A DNA stretch of 64,000 nt from an uncultured Bacteroides sp. (GCA_945833835.1 CAMAFR010000007.1:1-64000); one strand, 5' to 3'; counted from the first letter of the stretch, positions 26,951-38,013 are shown. Notes: generated by a model not told the origin, from the letters alone. Numbers and translations: made by a program.

Positions 26951-27910
26951 TCAATAAATGGCTTTGGCTACCTTATACACGCTGTCCGAGGCCAGGAAGG
27001 TATAGAAGTGCAGGCCCGGCACACCGTGTGCCATGAGGTCCTTACACTGGCTGACGCACCACTCTACGCCTACGGCCTTCACCTCGTCGTCCGTCGTGCA
27101 CTTGCGTATCTCGGCGGCAAAGGCTTCCGGTATATCCGAGCGGAACACCTTCGGCAGCACATTCAGCTGATTCTTCAGAACTACCGGCTTGATGCCCGGC
27201 ACAATAGGCACCTCAATCCCCTCGGCACGACAACGGTCGACAAAGGCATAATACTTCTCATTGTCGAAAAACATCTGCGTCACCAGATAGCTGGCGCCAT
27301 TGCGCACCTTTTCCTTGGCATAATAGATGTCCGACTCCATATTGGGAGCCTCTTCATGCTTCTCAGGATAGCAGGCCATGCCATACGAAAACGGTGTCTG
27401 GATTCCATCAATATGGACTCCGTTCAGGCCGATACCCTGGTTAAAGAGATTCACCTGTTCCTGCAGGTCGGTAGCGTGCTCATTGTAAAGTGGAAAGTCT
27501 TTGGCCGGTATCTCCAGCCCCTTGGCATCTCCCCGCAGCAACAGCAGGTTATGGATGCCCAGGAAGTTCAGGTCGAACAAGGCATATTCGGTCTCCTCAC
27601 GCGTAAATCCCTTACAGATAATGTGCGGGACGGCGGTAATGCCATATTTGTTCTGGATGGCAGCCGCAATGGCCACGGTGCCCGGACGCTTGCGCGTAGT
27701 CAGTTTCCGCAGACTGCCGTCGTCCTGAGTCTGATAGACCACCTCACTGTGATGAGAGGTGATGTTGATATACTGCGGGTCAAACTCCCGCAGCTTGTCT
27801 ACCACATTGTAGATTTTCTGTATGTCGTTTCCTTTCAAAGGAGGAAGTATCTCAAACGAGAACACGGGATTCCCGCTGGCATTTATCGAATCTATTACTT
27901 TCATTGACAT
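26951..27910 (-). CDS. metF: Methylenetetrahydrofolate reductase
   Basis: FSFEILPPLKGND, VPHIICKGFTREETEYALFDL, NLLLLRGD, GASYLVTQMFFDNEKY, PIVPGIKPV. Confidence 0.96.
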   Translation of the reverse strand: MSMKVIDSINASGNPVFSFEILPPLKGNDIQKIYNVVDKLREFDPQYINITSHHSEVVYQTQDDGSLRKLTTRKRPGTVAIAAAIQNKYGITAVPHIICKGFTREETEYALFDLNFLGIHNLLLLRGDAKGLEIPAKDFPLYNEHATDLQEQVNLFNQGIGLNGVHIDGIQTPFSYGMACYPEKHEEAPNMESDIYYAKEKVRNGASYLVTQMFFDNEKYYAFVDRCRAEGIEVPIVPGIKPVVLKNQLNVLPKVFRSDIPEAFAAEIRKCTTDDEVKAVGVEWCVSQCKDLMAHGVPGLHFYTFLASDSVYKVAKAIY

Positions 27911-28079
27911 CTATTTTCAGATTATACATTGCAAAGGTAATCCCTGCCGGCCTATCTGACAAGAGTTCCGGTGCTTTTAGAAAAAAAAGCTGCAAACCTT
28001 CTTATCGGCCCTATCGTTTAGCATTTATCTCCAAATATACTCCATTTTGCAGAATTTATCTCCAGACATCGACACTCTA

Positions 28080-30413
28080 TCAGAACGGATAACCAATGGC
28101 AAAGTGCAGCCCCGTGCCGTCCTTGAAGCGAGGGATATTATAATAACCCGACTTGCCGGTCTCGTAAGGCACATGGAGGGCTATCCCCCAGTCTAAGCGC
28201 AGCACCAGGAAAGAAAGGTCATAACGGAGACCGATGCCGGTGCCGAGTGCCAGGCTGTCGAAGAAACGGTTCAGCGAGAACTTTGCACCGGGACGGGCGG
28301 TATCTTCGCGCAGCAACCACACATTGCCCATATCCATGAAGACAGCTCCGTTCAGGTTGCCTCCCAAGAAACCGGACATGATGCGGAAACGGTACTCCAG
28401 ATTGGCCTCCAACTTGATGTCGCCCGTCTCATCCACATACGAATACTTGGTGCCCTCTGCCGGATGGAAACTGCCGGGACCGATAGAACGCACCGTGAAA
28501 GCACGGATACTGTTGGCACCCCCTACATAAAACTGCTCACTATATGGGGCAATGGTCTTGTTGCCGTAACTCCAGATAATGCCCCCCATCAACCGGGCCG
28601 CCAACTGGTTGCGGTCATCTATATTATACAGGTAGCGGGCCTCACTGGTGAGCTTCAGGAATTGTGCGAAAGGCGTACCGAACAGCTTTTTGTCTTTCTC
28701 GCCCAGTCCTTTCCCAAATGCCGCATAGATAAGAGAGGTGACATTGCCGGCCAATGTGACGGTATTTTCCCACCACAGACGGCTGCGCCGCTTCTTCCAG
28801 GCATTGTCGTAAGTGAACATATAGCTGACCGACGGGATGAACTGGTCGTCCAGACTGCGGAACAGGTTGGGGTTGGCCGTGGCAATGGAGTCGAACGTGG
28901 CGGTGCGACGCTGCAGATGGTTAAACGTCAGGTTCAGCGGGGTCACCGTATGCTTCATGCTGCGCGATTTCTGGAAGCTGTAGGAGACGGTCCCTCCAAA
29001 CGACAGCATCCGGAAATATCGGGCACGGTTCAACTGGTCGATATAAATCTTGAAGTTCGTCCGCGAAGGGAAGCGGAACGGATTGATCCGGTTCCGTATC
29101 CACGGCAGGACAATACGTGGGAACTCCAGCGACAGGGCGGCCCCCAACTCATAAGAGTTCATGACCGACTTGTCCCCATCCACCGTCGAACTGGTCTGCC
29201 ACTCATAAGACCCTTTGACTTCCAGGTTCAGGGTAGCCCCCATCCGCTGGAAATTCTTGCGTGAGAGCGTAAAGATAGCTCCCGGCCCGGTCTGCTTGGT
29301 GCTTTTGGTCGTGACGTTGAGTTCCAACTCACTGTCATACGGCAGGTCGAACATCGAATTGACCTTGATGTCCAGCGTGTCACTGCCCGGATACCTGGGA
29401 GTGTATTGGAACTCGCTGAACTTGAAGACACCCAGCCTCGCCAAGGCTTCCTGGGTATAGGTTTGGAAGCGTTCGGAGTAGACAGCCCCTTGCTTATAGA
29501 AAAAACGGTTGCGCAACACCCCAAAGCGGATGGCGGGCCGCTTGCCACTGAAATAAACTGTGAAATTACGCCGCTTCACCGAATCGACCGGCTGCTCTCC
29601 GTTGTATCCGGTGAGGTAGACTGACGTATGGCCGATATAATAGGTCTTCAAGGTTTCGGGGGGAATGTTCTTCAGCGGCACCATCTTCAGCTGGACGTGT
29701 CCCGGATGCATCAACGTATCGGCCAGCAACGTCAGGAAACTGCTGCGGGCATAGTAATAGCCGTTGTCGCGCAGCAGGTTGATGATGCGTTCTTTCTCAC
29801 TGTTGAGCACCGTCACATCGAAATGCTGCCCCCGCCGGACCAACCGGTTACTGAACGCAACGCTGTCATGAATCAGGCTGTCAGCCCGAGGCGAAAATCC
29901 CTCGTACGTCAGCGTATCGATAAAATAAGGCTGCCCCATATCGACGGCATAACTCAACTTGACGGCACGCGGATTCTTGGTACTGTCCACTTGGTAAGTC
30001 ACCCGTCCGTTGAAGTAGCCATAGTCACGGAGCAGATGGGTCGCCACCTTGACACGGGTCTCGGGATTCACTGTCGAGACATACACAGGGTCGGCCGCCA
30101 GCTTGTTGAAAATCCATCGGCCCACTCCTTTCTCATAACGCTCGAAACGGTTATAAATCCATAAGCCCACCGGCAACGGCCAGCGCAGGGAGGCACTCCC
30201 GAAGAAAGAGTTGTTAGGAGCGATACTCAAGGCACCCTCCACCTCTTCTATAGTCTTGGCTCCGTTGTCACTTTTGTCCTTATTGGCGATGTCAATCCGT
30301 CGGATACCTGTGTACAAGGTCTCTCCTTCGGGCAGGTGCTTGGTGGTTGAGCACGCTGACAACAGCAGCGCTACCAGCACCGGCACCCACCAGCGGCGTA
30401 GTCTATTTTTCAT
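28080..30413 (-). CDS. TamL-type BamA/TamA family outer membrane lipoprotein
   Basis: Lipobox (LLSACSTTKHLPEGE), POTRA-like region and C-terminal Omp85 barrel (GGANSIRAFTVRSIGPG). Confidence 0.88.
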   Translation of the reverse strand: MKNRLRRWWVPVLVALLLSACSTTKHLPEGETLYTGIRRIDIANKDKSDNGAKTIEEVEGALSIAPNNSFFGSASLRWPLPVGLWIYNRFERYEKGVGRWIFNKLAADPVYVSTVNPETRVKVATHLLRDYGYFNGRVTYQVDSTKNPRAVKLSYAVDMGQPYFIDTLTYEGFSPRADSLIHDSVAFSNRLVRRGQHFDVTVLNSEKERIINLLRDNGYYYARSSFLTLLADTLMHPGHVQLKMVPLKNIPPETLKTYYIGHTSVYLTGYNGEQPVDSVKRRNFTVYFSGKRPAIRFGVLRNRFFYKQGAVYSERFQTYTQEALARLGVFKFSEFQYTPRYPGSDTLDIKVNSMFDLPYDSELELNVTTKSTKQTGPGAIFTLSRKNFQRMGATLNLEVKGSYEWQTSSTVDGDKSVMNSYELGAALSLEFPRIVLPWIRNRINPFRFPSRTNFKIYIDQLNRARYFRMLSFGGTVSYSFQKSRSMKHTVTPLNLTFNHLQRRTATFDSIATANPNLFRSLDDQFIPSVSYMFTYDNAWKKRRSRLWWENTVTLAGNVTSLIYAAFGKGLGEKDKKLFGTPFAQFLKLTSEARYLYNIDDRNQLAARLMGGIIWSYGNKTIAPYSEQFYVGGANSIRAFTVRSIGPGSFHPAEGTKYSYVDETGDIKLEANLEYRFRIMSGFLGGNLNGAVFMDMGNVWLLREDTARPGAKFSLNRFFDSLALGTGIGLRYDLSFLVLRLDWGIALHVPYETGKSGYYNIPRFKDGTGLHFAIGYPF

Positions 30414-33400
30414 GGTCTTTCCTTTCTGTCTCTATCAAGTTGTTTTTTCGTTTTCGGAAGATGAACAACTCGCTCAGCTTGCTCACCTTCTTACGCAACA
30501 CGATACCGGCACCGGTCTCTATCACTTCGCCATCGAGCACACTCTCGTAGTTCTTATTATGGAACACCTTGATATAACGGGTACCCGAATTGTCCAACCG
30601 ATACTCCAGCGAAATGTTGTCGATGAACGAATCATCCTGTTGCACATTGTTGCCCGACGATATTTTTCCGCCGATAACCACCCGGAAGCGGTTGTTCCAG
30701 AACCTTTTGGCAAACTGGAAGTTATAGTCGGTACTGCTGCTGCCATCCTGCTGCTCGTTGGTCTCCATCCCAAAATTGACATCAATGGTCTTCAAGGCAC
30801 TGCCGGCAATGTTGTTGATTTGTCCTTGCAAGAATGAGTTGAGCATACTGTTGGTGTTGAAGCCGCCGCTGCCACTGGTATTTCCTTCGGCCATATACAT
30901 ACCCGTCACCAGCATGGTCACCGCCAGCTTGTTCTTCTCTTCTCCCGACATGGCCGCCAGCTGGTTCTGCACCGAGCCATCGTCCGGTGCCTCCAACGTA
31001 AAAGTAAAGCCGAGATTCTCCAGACGGTTGGTCAGGTTCACTCCCACATCAAAGTTGACCATACGCGAACTCTGCCCTTCTTCGGCCACCGAAGCCCTCA
31101 TCCGTTCGAAGGCCTTGATGTTCATGTTAGGGTTCATCATGTTTCCTGTCCACTCGATGTAACTCCCTTCCTTGATATGGAAGGTCTTCAGCGGAATGAT
31201 GGGCATTTCATATTTCATTTCTCCGCTTATCAGCGAGTAGCGTCCGTTCAGCAGCATGTCACCGTCGGGCTTGTACTGGAAGGAAAGGTCCCCTCCACCC
31301 TCCAGCAACATATAGTTGGAGCCACTGGCGTTCAAGTCCACCCTGGCCTGCACCGCCTCATCGATATGCAGGGTCATCAACACATCCACTCCACCCAAGG
31401 TCAGGGTGGGCAGTTCCCGGCGGGGAGCCGAAGTGGTATCGGCAAAATTGACAAACGTGACGGTCTCGCCCAACCGGTCTTCCACCGCCAAGGGAGAATC
31501 TTGCATGACGTACGTGAAATTACTGCTTCCCAGGACATTCATGTTCCCCCGCATCGTCAGCTGCTCCAGGTCGCCTTTCAGTGTACTGAAGAAGTCCACA
31601 TTGAGCTTGCCGTGCACCATGGCTCCCTTCGTCTTTTTCGCATTGATGAGTTCAAAGCCATGCGCCGTCATCTTCAGGTTGACGCGCGGATTGGTCATGT
31701 CCGTCAGGTTCACATCTCCATCAATGGTAAAGGGATTCTTGCCTTTGGTATAAATATTGAAGCTGTCAAACCGCAAACGACTGTCTTTGATATAGACAGA
31801 CCGGTTGTCCATCCGGAAGTCCAGCGATGCCTGGGGCACAAGCACCGTCACACTGTCCAAAGCCAGATCACCGTTCATCACCGGACGGGCCGTTGGCCCG
31901 TCGACCGACAAAGTGCCGTCCATATCGCCTGTCAATGTCGCCATACGGTCGGGCACAAACGCATTGGCCACCTCCAACGGGAAGTGCTCCAGTTCCAGGA
32001 AACCGGTCAGCCGGTCGTTCCCGTCCCGGTCCGCTTCCGACAGATAGGAACCGTTCAGCGCGGCAATCTGATGCCCGTTCCGCATCAGGAATCCGTCCAC
32101 CGTATGCGTACCTCCTTCCTGCGGGAGATACACCGCATTCATTTCCCAATCGCCCAAGGCGTATTTGTTGTAAGCCAGCTGGTCAATGTTCATGACCGCC
32201 GCCACCGTTGACTGATCAGCCTGCTGCACATAGTGTGTTTCAGCACTCACCCATCCGGCCACATCAGGCATATAGGGAACGATACGCCGAAACTCGGCAA
32301 TATCCAGGCGGTGCAGTGCCAGCGTCAGGTCCTGCTGCACGGTAGAGTCGGGCGTGTGGTAGACACCGATACCGGTCCCCCTCCCATCATAAATCTTCAA
32401 ATCGGCATACATGCGGCCCTCGTCACTCCAATAAAAGTAATTGTCCTTGTTGGTATGGAACTTCCGATAGACCAAGGTCGGTTCGTCTGGGAAGACATGC
32501 AGACTGATGCCCTTTTCACGCAAATGGGCATTGACACCGATGTATGCCCCTTGTTCGTTCCTACCGTTGCGGTATTCGGCAATCAGCTGTGCTTCGGCAG
32601 CACCGATAAAGCCGTCCAGCGACACATTGAAGGCCTCCTGCCACGGTTTGGTCAACGCCTTCACACCGCTGCTGATATTCAGCCGCACACTGTCCTGATG
32701 CGCCGCCAGGTAGAGCGTGTCCAGTTCCAGACTGTCTGTACGCAGATGATAGAGGAACGCGTCGGCATTCAAACCCTCCTGCGGAGAAGTACGCATCTTG
32801 ACATCCACCTGCTTGAAACGCACCCCTGCCCTGGCCGCCAACACATTGGCCAAAGGGTTGTCCTCTTTCGAGAACATCCGGAATTCTGTTTCGGGCAACA
32901 AGCCCTTGATGACTTGCTGGTCCATCCGCTTGGCCTTCCACTGGCGGTTCATCTCCTCTGTGACCCGTGTCATTTGCCGGCCCAGACGGGTAGGCCCGTT
33001 GGGCGTGCGAAACAGGAAGACCAAATCACCCGCATTCACATAGCAGCGCATGGAGTCGGGGCGGGACCGGAATCCTACGTGCAGGTCTTTCGTCCGAAAA
33101 GTCTTCTTCTCGGTCGTCAGGCGGATACCGGTCATGTCCATACGCATCCGGTGGCTTTCGGCCATGTCCGTTTCCAGATGCACCTGCAGCTGCTGGGCCA
33201 TCTGCAGTGGCTTGGCCGTCAGCCCCATGCCATAGAAGTCGATACGGTCCGCTTGCACCTGCAAGTCGGCCTTCACCATTCTCCGGTGCAGTTCCGCCTC
33301 CAACTTGGCGGTAATGTCCATCAGGTTGTCGGTGACATACAAAGCCGCCTGCCCTTTCGACTGAGCAAGGCCGGCACTGAAACTCATCCCCGAATAGACT

Positions 33401-35022
33401 TTCTTTCCATATAAGAAGTGGTCAATCCGCCCGTCCAACTTGGCTTCCGTTTTGGGCGAAAAGAAATCAAGCCCCTTGCCTTCCGCCTTCAACGAGGCAC
33501 TCACCGTGAACAGCGAGTCATCGGGCAGGTAATCGTGCAAGTCGAGGGCTTGGACCGTCAAATCGGCCTGATAGGCTTCTTCCTGCATCTGATAGCCAGC
33601 CTCTAACCGGACCTGCTCCAGACTGTCTTTGCCCATACGCAACAGGGTACCTATCCGGGCTCCATGCAGGTGCAGGTCACCGTCCAGCCTCAGCCCGGCA
33701 GGCAATACCACTCCACCGGTCAGGCTTTGCAGGAAGCGGCTGTCCTGGTTCTCGGCGAGCAACGTCAGCTTACCTTTGCGCCGCAAGCTGTCGAGCGGAT
33801 ATTCCATATCCCCTTGTACGGACAGGCGGAAAGCCGTAGGCAAAGACAAAGAGAGGGTGGAAAGCCGCAGATGGCGGGTGTCCCCGTCCAGCCCAGCCGT
33901 CAACCGTAACGGCTGTGACGGATAATGACGCCAGAACTCATCCGGCAGGCCAGGCACCATCCGCGCCAGGTCTTCCTTACCGATTTCCGCCATCAGCCGG
34001 GCATTGACCTCGCCTGTCTTCTGTCCGTCAGTAGCATCCCAATCCATGGACGCATTCAGCTCTACCACCGAGCCGGGCGTCTTCAGCTGTAACGACGGCA
34101 GACGGATGGCCTTCTCGTCCGAAAGCAGCCTTCCGGAAGTGGAAACCACTTCCAACCCCGACCGCTCCTTCAACGTAAAGGTCCGGATGTCCGCACGGAT
34201 TGTATTGCCGGCATAATAAAGGGAGTCCAAAGCTATCTGGATGTCCGTCAAGGCAATATGCGAAGGATCCAACCCTTTCTCCAACGGAGGGAGTGTCCCC
34301 ATGTCGAAAGTGGCACTGCCATCCTCGACCCGGAAGCTGTGCGCCGTATAGACCGCTTCGTGCAAGTCCACCGTAGCCTCCGCCAACGCCGCCTCGTGTA
34401 CCTGGAGGCCCAGCTCCATGGTATCCAGTGGCAATGAAAGGCGGAAATCCACGTCAGACAGATGGACCTTGTGTATATCGAATTTCCAAAAGACCGGTCC
34501 GGACTGGGTGGTATCGGCAGCAGCCGTATCGGCCATACATACCTGCAGGCGCGTATTTTGGAGAACCGCCTCATTGATGACGGCTGTCGAAGGCGCCAGC
34601 TCCACACTGTGCGAAGAGAGGAAGAAATAGCCCAGCTCCCCCTCCAGACGGATGCCTTCCAACCAGCCGTAGGTATTGACTGAGGCGCCCTGCAAGGCCA
34701 GTCCGTCTACCTCCACTTTCTTTTTCAGCAAAGGCAGGAAGCGCACCTTCACCGTCAGCTCGTCGGCACACAGCAGTGTGTCGGCCTTGTCGGCCACCAC
34801 CGTCTGGCTGACCACCAGGTCAAGCGGGAACCGTAAAGACAAACGTCCGACGGACAACTGTAGCCCCATCGCCTCAGAGGCATATTCCGTAGCTGTCTTT
34901 ACCAAATATTTCTGGACGGGAGGCAAATAAATCAGCACCCCCACCAACATGAACAACAGGAAAGGCGATGCCATCACCGCAATTCCCCATCTGATGTATT
35001 TCCGTTTCATCCGTATTGCCAT
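30403..35022 (-). CDS. Translocation/assembly module TamB domain protein
   Basis: Large repetitive AsmA/TamB-like protein with N-terminal TM; stop overlaps TamL start. Confidence 0.9.
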   Translation of the reverse strand: MAIRMKRKYIRWGIAVMASPFLLFMLVGVLIYLPPVQKYLVKTATEYASEAMGLQLSVGRLSLRFPLDLVVSQTVVADKADTLLCADELTVKVRFLPLLKKKVEVDGLALQGASVNTYGWLEGIRLEGELGYFFLSSHSVELAPSTAVINEAVLQNTRLQVCMADTAAADTTQSGPVFWKFDIHKVHLSDVDFRLSLPLDTMELGLQVHEAALAEATVDLHEAVYTAHSFRVEDGSATFDMGTLPPLEKGLDPSHIALTDIQIALDSLYYAGNTIRADIRTFTLKERSGLEVVSTSGRLLSDEKAIRLPSLQLKTPGSVVELNASMDWDATDGQKTGEVNARLMAEIGKEDLARMVPGLPDEFWRHYPSQPLRLTAGLDGDTRHLRLSTLSLSLPTAFRLSVQGDMEYPLDSLRRKGKLTLLAENQDSRFLQSLTGGVVLPAGLRLDGDLHLHGARIGTLLRMGKDSLEQVRLEAGYQMQEEAYQADLTVQALDLHDYLPDDSLFTVSASLKAEGKGLDFFSPKTEAKLDGRIDHFLYGKKVYSGMSFSAGLAQSKGQAALYVTDNLMDITAKLEAELHRRMVKADLQVQADRIDFYGMGLTAKPLQMAQQLQVHLETDMAESHRMRMDMTGIRLTTEKKTFRTKDLHVGFRSRPDSMRCYVNAGDLVFLFRTPNGPTRLGRQMTRVTEEMNRQWKAKRMDQQVIKGLLPETEFRMFSKEDNPLANVLAARAGVRFKQVDVKMRTSPQEGLNADAFLYHLRTDSLELDTLYLAAHQDSVRLNISSGVKALTKPWQEAFNVSLDGFIGAAEAQLIAEYRNGRNEQGAYIGVNAHLREKGISLHVFPDEPTLVYRKFHTNKDNYFYWSDEGRMYADLKIYDGRGTGIGVYHTPDSTVQQDLTLALHRLDIAEFRRIVPYMPDVAGWVSAETHYVQQADQSTVAAVMNIDQLAYNKYALGDWEMNAVYLPQEGGTHTVDGFLMRNGHQIAALNGSYLSEADRDGNDRLTGFLELEHFPLEVANAFVPDRMATLTGDMDGTLSVDGPTARPVMNGDLALDSVTVLVPQASLDFRMDNRSVYIKDSRLRFDSFNIYTKGKNPFTIDGDVNLTDMTNPRVNLKMTAHGFELINAKKTKGAMVHGKLNVDFFSTLKGDLEQLTMRGNMNVLGSSNFTYVMQDSPLAVEDRLGETVTFVNFADTTSAPRRELPTLTLGGVDVLMTLHIDEAVQARVDLNASGSNYMLLEGGGDLSFQYKPDGDMLLNGRYSLISGEMKYEMPIIPLKTFHIKEGSYIEWTGNMMNPNMNIKAFERMRASVAEEGQSSRMVNFDVGVNLTNRLENLGFTFTLEAPDDGSVQNQLAAMSGEEKNKLAVTMLVTGMYMAEGNTSGSGGFNTNSMLNSFLQGQINNIAGSALKTIDVNFGMETNEQQDGSSSTDYNFQFAKRFWNNRFRVVIGGKISSGNNVQQDDSFIDNISLEYRLDNSGTRYIKVFHNKNYESVLDGEVIETGAGIVLRKKVSKLSELFIFRKRKNNLIETERKDHEK

Positions 35023-35056
35023 TTTTGAACTCCAGTTTTCATCCTCCCATGGCCGC

Positions 35057-35956
35057 TCAGCCGCCTATCAGCAGTCCGGCCGCCAGCAACACCCCAAACA
35101 GCAGCATATTGCGCGATGTGTCACCCAACAGAACATTCAGTGCTTTGCCATGTCCCGTCCGGGCCATCTGCAAGGTGGTACGGATATGAGGCCACAAATA
35201 GACTTGCGGCAACAGCGCCGCCCACAATTTTCCCTCAAACAGGAAGTAGAAGCAACACCAACAGGCCAGCATCCCCAGCAGGTAATACATGACCAGTCCT
35301 GCACGTGCCCCGAAACGGACCACCAACGTACGCTTGCCACTCACGGCATCCTGCTCCCGGTCACGGAAATTGTTCACCATCAGCAAGGTGTCAATGACCA
35401 ATCCGCACGCCAGCGAGACCATGGTCACCGAGGTGTTCCAATCATGCACCATGACATAATAAGTACACCCCACGGGGACAAAGCCGAAAAACACCACGAC
35501 CAACACATCGCCCCACCCATGATAGGCCAACGGATAGGGTCCTGCCGTGTACAGAAAGGCAAAAGCCACACAGGCGATGCCCACCGGCAACAACCGCCAG
35601 CCGCCATAGGCGAGCAGACAACAACCCACTACCGCCGCCGCCAGCGTCACCACACCAATGCCCCGCTTCATGTGGCCGGCCGAAATCCAGCCTTGGGCAC
35701 AGGCCCGCTCCGGACCCAACCGGTCAGCACGGTCGCTTCCTTTCAGGTAATCGAACAAGTCATTGATGAAATTGGCGTCTATCTGCATGAGGAACGCAAA
35801 CAAGAAACACAACAGGGCCGGGACCCATCGGAAACCGCCCTGTGCGGCAGCCAATGCACAGCCTAACAGTACCGGGACAGCCGCCCCCGTCAAGGTCTTT
35901 GGGCGGGCCGCCAGCCACCAAGCCTCTGGCGAATGAGGTAGAACAGAAGTCTTCAT
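35057..35956 (-). CDS. menA: 1,4-dihydroxy-2-naphthoate polyprenyltransferase
   Basis: UbiA family: DANFINDLFDYLKGSDRADRLGPERA, NNFRDREQDAVSGKRTLVVRFG. Confidence 0.92.
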   Translation of the reverse strand: MKTSVLPHSPEAWWLAARPKTLTGAAVPVLLGCALAAAQGGFRWVPALLCFLFAFLMQIDANFINDLFDYLKGSDRADRLGPERACAQGWISAGHMKRGIGVVTLAAAVVGCCLLAYGGWRLLPVGIACVAFAFLYTAGPYPLAYHGWGDVLVVVFFGFVPVGCTYYVMVHDWNTSVTMVSLACGLVIDTLLMVNNFRDREQDAVSGKRTLVVRFGARAGLVMYYLLGMLACWCCFYFLFEGKLWAALLPQVYLWPHIRTTLQMARTGHGKALNVLLGDTSRNMLLFGVLLAAGLLIGG

Positions 35957-35982
35957 GCGTCAATCCTTTTATTTTATACAGG

Positions 35983-36020
35983 CAAAGGTAGGTACTTTTC
36001 TTCAAAAACACCTACCTTTG
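35983..36020. promoter_or_regulatory. Divergent promoter pair with mirrored -7 boxes (menA / metallophosphoesterase)
   Basis: caaaggtaggt ... acctacctttg perfect inverted repeat containing TACCTTTG on both strands. Confidence 0.55.
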
Positions 36021-36040
36021 CTTGCTAAAATACGTTTCCT

Positions 36041-36865
36041 ATGCACACCCGTCCCCTGTTCCTCCTGCTCCTGACCGCTGTCCTGACCTCTTGCGCCACG
36101 GCCTCGTTCTCTCATTATAAAGGTGTAGGACGCATCAAGCGGTATGACTTCTACAGTTCGCAGCTTCCGGCCTCCTTCGAAGGGTTCCGCATGGCTTTCG
36201 CCACCGACTTCCACTACGAGAGCCGTTTCTCCCGCCGTCGGCTGGACGGCATGATACAGGCCTTGCAATCGACGCAGGCCGATGTGCTGCTCTTGGGAGG
36301 CGACTACCGGGGGCGGAACGGAGGCAATATGGACGAACTCTTTGCAGCGTTGCAACAGGTGTCCACACCGTATGGCACCTTTGCCGTCATGGGCAACCAT
36401 GAACGGGGCGAAAGTGACTCGCTGGTCCGCAGAGCCATGCAGGCCACAGGCGTCTGCCTGCTGGAACACCAGACAGACACCCTGTGGCGCAACCATGAGT
36501 TCATCGTACTGGCAGGCGTACGCAATCCGTTCGACCTGCGGCAGAACGGTCTGTCGCCCACCTTGGCGCTGCGGGCAGAAGATTTCGTCGTGCTGCTCAC
36601 CCATACTCCCGACTATGTGGAGGATGTTCCGGTGACGAACACCGACCTGGCGCTGGCCGGGCACACACACGGCGGACAGGTCAGTCTGTTCCACCGCTGG
36701 TCACCGGCACGCTTCTCCCATTACGGACACCGGTTTCTCACCGGACTACGGCACAACAGTGCGGGTATCCCCATCATTATCAGCAACGGGTTGGGGACGT
36801 CACGAAAAGACATCCGCCTCTTTACCCCGAGCGAGGTGGTGCTGATAGTCCTCCATCGCCGGTAA
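36041..36865 (+). CDS. Metallophosphoesterase lipoprotein
   Basis: ATDFHYESRFSRRRLDG, LLLGGDY, VMGNHERGE, LAGHTHGGQVS. Confidence 0.92.
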   Translation: MHTRPLFLLLLTAVLTSCATASFSHYKGVGRIKRYDFYSSQLPASFEGFRMAFATDFHYESRFSRRRLDGMIQALQSTQADVLLLGGDYRGRNGGNMDELFAALQQVSTPYGTFAVMGNHERGESDSLVRRAMQATGVCLLEHQTDTLWRNHEFIVLAGVRNPFDLRQNGLSPTLALRAEDFVVLLTHTPDYVEDVPVTNTDLALAGHTHGGQVSLFHRWSPARFSHYGHRFLTGLRHNSAGIPIIISNGLGTSRKDIRLFTPSEVVLIVLHRR

Positions 36866-36876
36866 GCGTCGGGCAC

Positions 36877-38013
36877 TTACCGTTTCACCTGCCGGCCCAC
36901 TAACCACAGATACACTGTACCGGCCATCAGGACCACCAGACCGGCCGTCTGGCTGAACGCATCGGCAAGAATCCCCATCACCGGCGGGAACAACGCCCCA
37001 CCGGCCACTCCCATCACCATCAGCGCGGAGATGTCGTTGTTCCGTTCCGGCCGATACTGCAAGGCGAAGGCAAACAGGATGGAAAAGACATTGGCGAACG
37101 CCAAGCCCATGATGACAATCAGCCCATAGAGCAACGCCGGCCGACTGCCGACGGCAAACGCCGCCAAGGCCACCAAAGCCACTCCCATGCTGATACGCAA
37201 AAAGCGGTCGGCTTGCCAACGGGCCAACAGCAAGGCCCCGGCAAAGGTGCCGCCGGTACGGGCCAGAAAGTACAGGCTGGTTCCCAGCCCGGCCTGCTCC
37301 AATGGGAGGTCTATCTTCTCAATCAGCAATTTGGGGATGACCGTATTCAGCCCGACATCAATGCCCACAATGATGAAGATACCGATGAAGAGCCGGAGAA
37401 TGTACGCGTCTTGGAACAAGGTCAGCGTCGTGCCGAAGGTGGCACACTGCTTCTGCTCGTGCACCTCGGGTACGGCGTAGACCAGCCACAACATGTTCAG
37501 CAGGGTGATGACCGCATACAGAACGAATATCAGTTTCCATTGTCCCGTATAGATGGCAGCCGCCCCGGCAATCACCGGACCGAGAAAGGAGGAGATGGCC
37601 TTCACGAACTGCCCCCAGGTCAGGATGCTGGCCAGCAGCTCACGGCGCACGGTGCCCGCAGCCAGCGGATTGAGCGACACCTGCAACGCCGTGTTGCTGA
37701 TACCCAGCAAGGCAAAGGACACCAACATCACAGGATAGCTGTAAACCACGGTGGGCAACAGCATGGCCAGCAGGGTGACCAGCATGGAGAGGGCCACGGT
37801 CTTCTTCTTGCCAATCCGGTTCATCAGCAGCCCAACAGGAATGGAGCAGACGGCAAACCATAGGAACACGGCCATGGGCAGCATGTTGGCCACTGCATCA
37901 GACAGACCGAAATCTTTCTGGACATAGCTGGTGGCAATGCCGACCACATCGACAAATCCCATGACGAGGAAGCCGGCCAATATCGGGATAATGGTATTGC
38001 GCTTCATGCTCAT
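36877..38013 (-). CDS. MFS sugar transporter (fucose permease-like)
   Basis: 12-TM MFS; AVFLWFAVCSIPVGLLMNRIGKKKTVALSML. Confidence 0.85.
   Translation of the reverse strand: MSMKRNTIIPILAGFLVMGFVDVVGIATSYVQKDFGLSDAVANMLPMAVFLWFAVCSIPVGLLMNRIGKKKTVALSMLVTLLAMLLPTVVYSYPVMLVSFALLGISNTALQVSLNPLAAGTVRRELLASILTWGQFVKAISSFLGPVIAGAAAIYTGQWKLIFVLYAVITLLNMLWLVYAVPEVHEQKQCATFGTTLTLFQDAYILRLFIGIFIIVGIDVGLNTVIPKLLIEKIDLPLEQAGLGTSLYFLARTGGTFAGALLLARWQADRFLRISMGVALVALAAFAVGSRPALLYGLIVIMGLAFANVFSILFAFALQYRPERNNDISALMVMGVAGGALFPPVMGILADAFSQTAGLVVLMAGTVYLWLVGRQVKR

Noticed and set aside
28023-28064. Direct repeat ATTTATCTCCA (two copies, 31 bp apart)
   Set aside because: Short, A/T-rich, isolated; could be chance.
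36860-36882. 7-bp hairpin containing both stop codons of convergent genes
   Set aside because: Short stem typical of a compact intergenic terminator.
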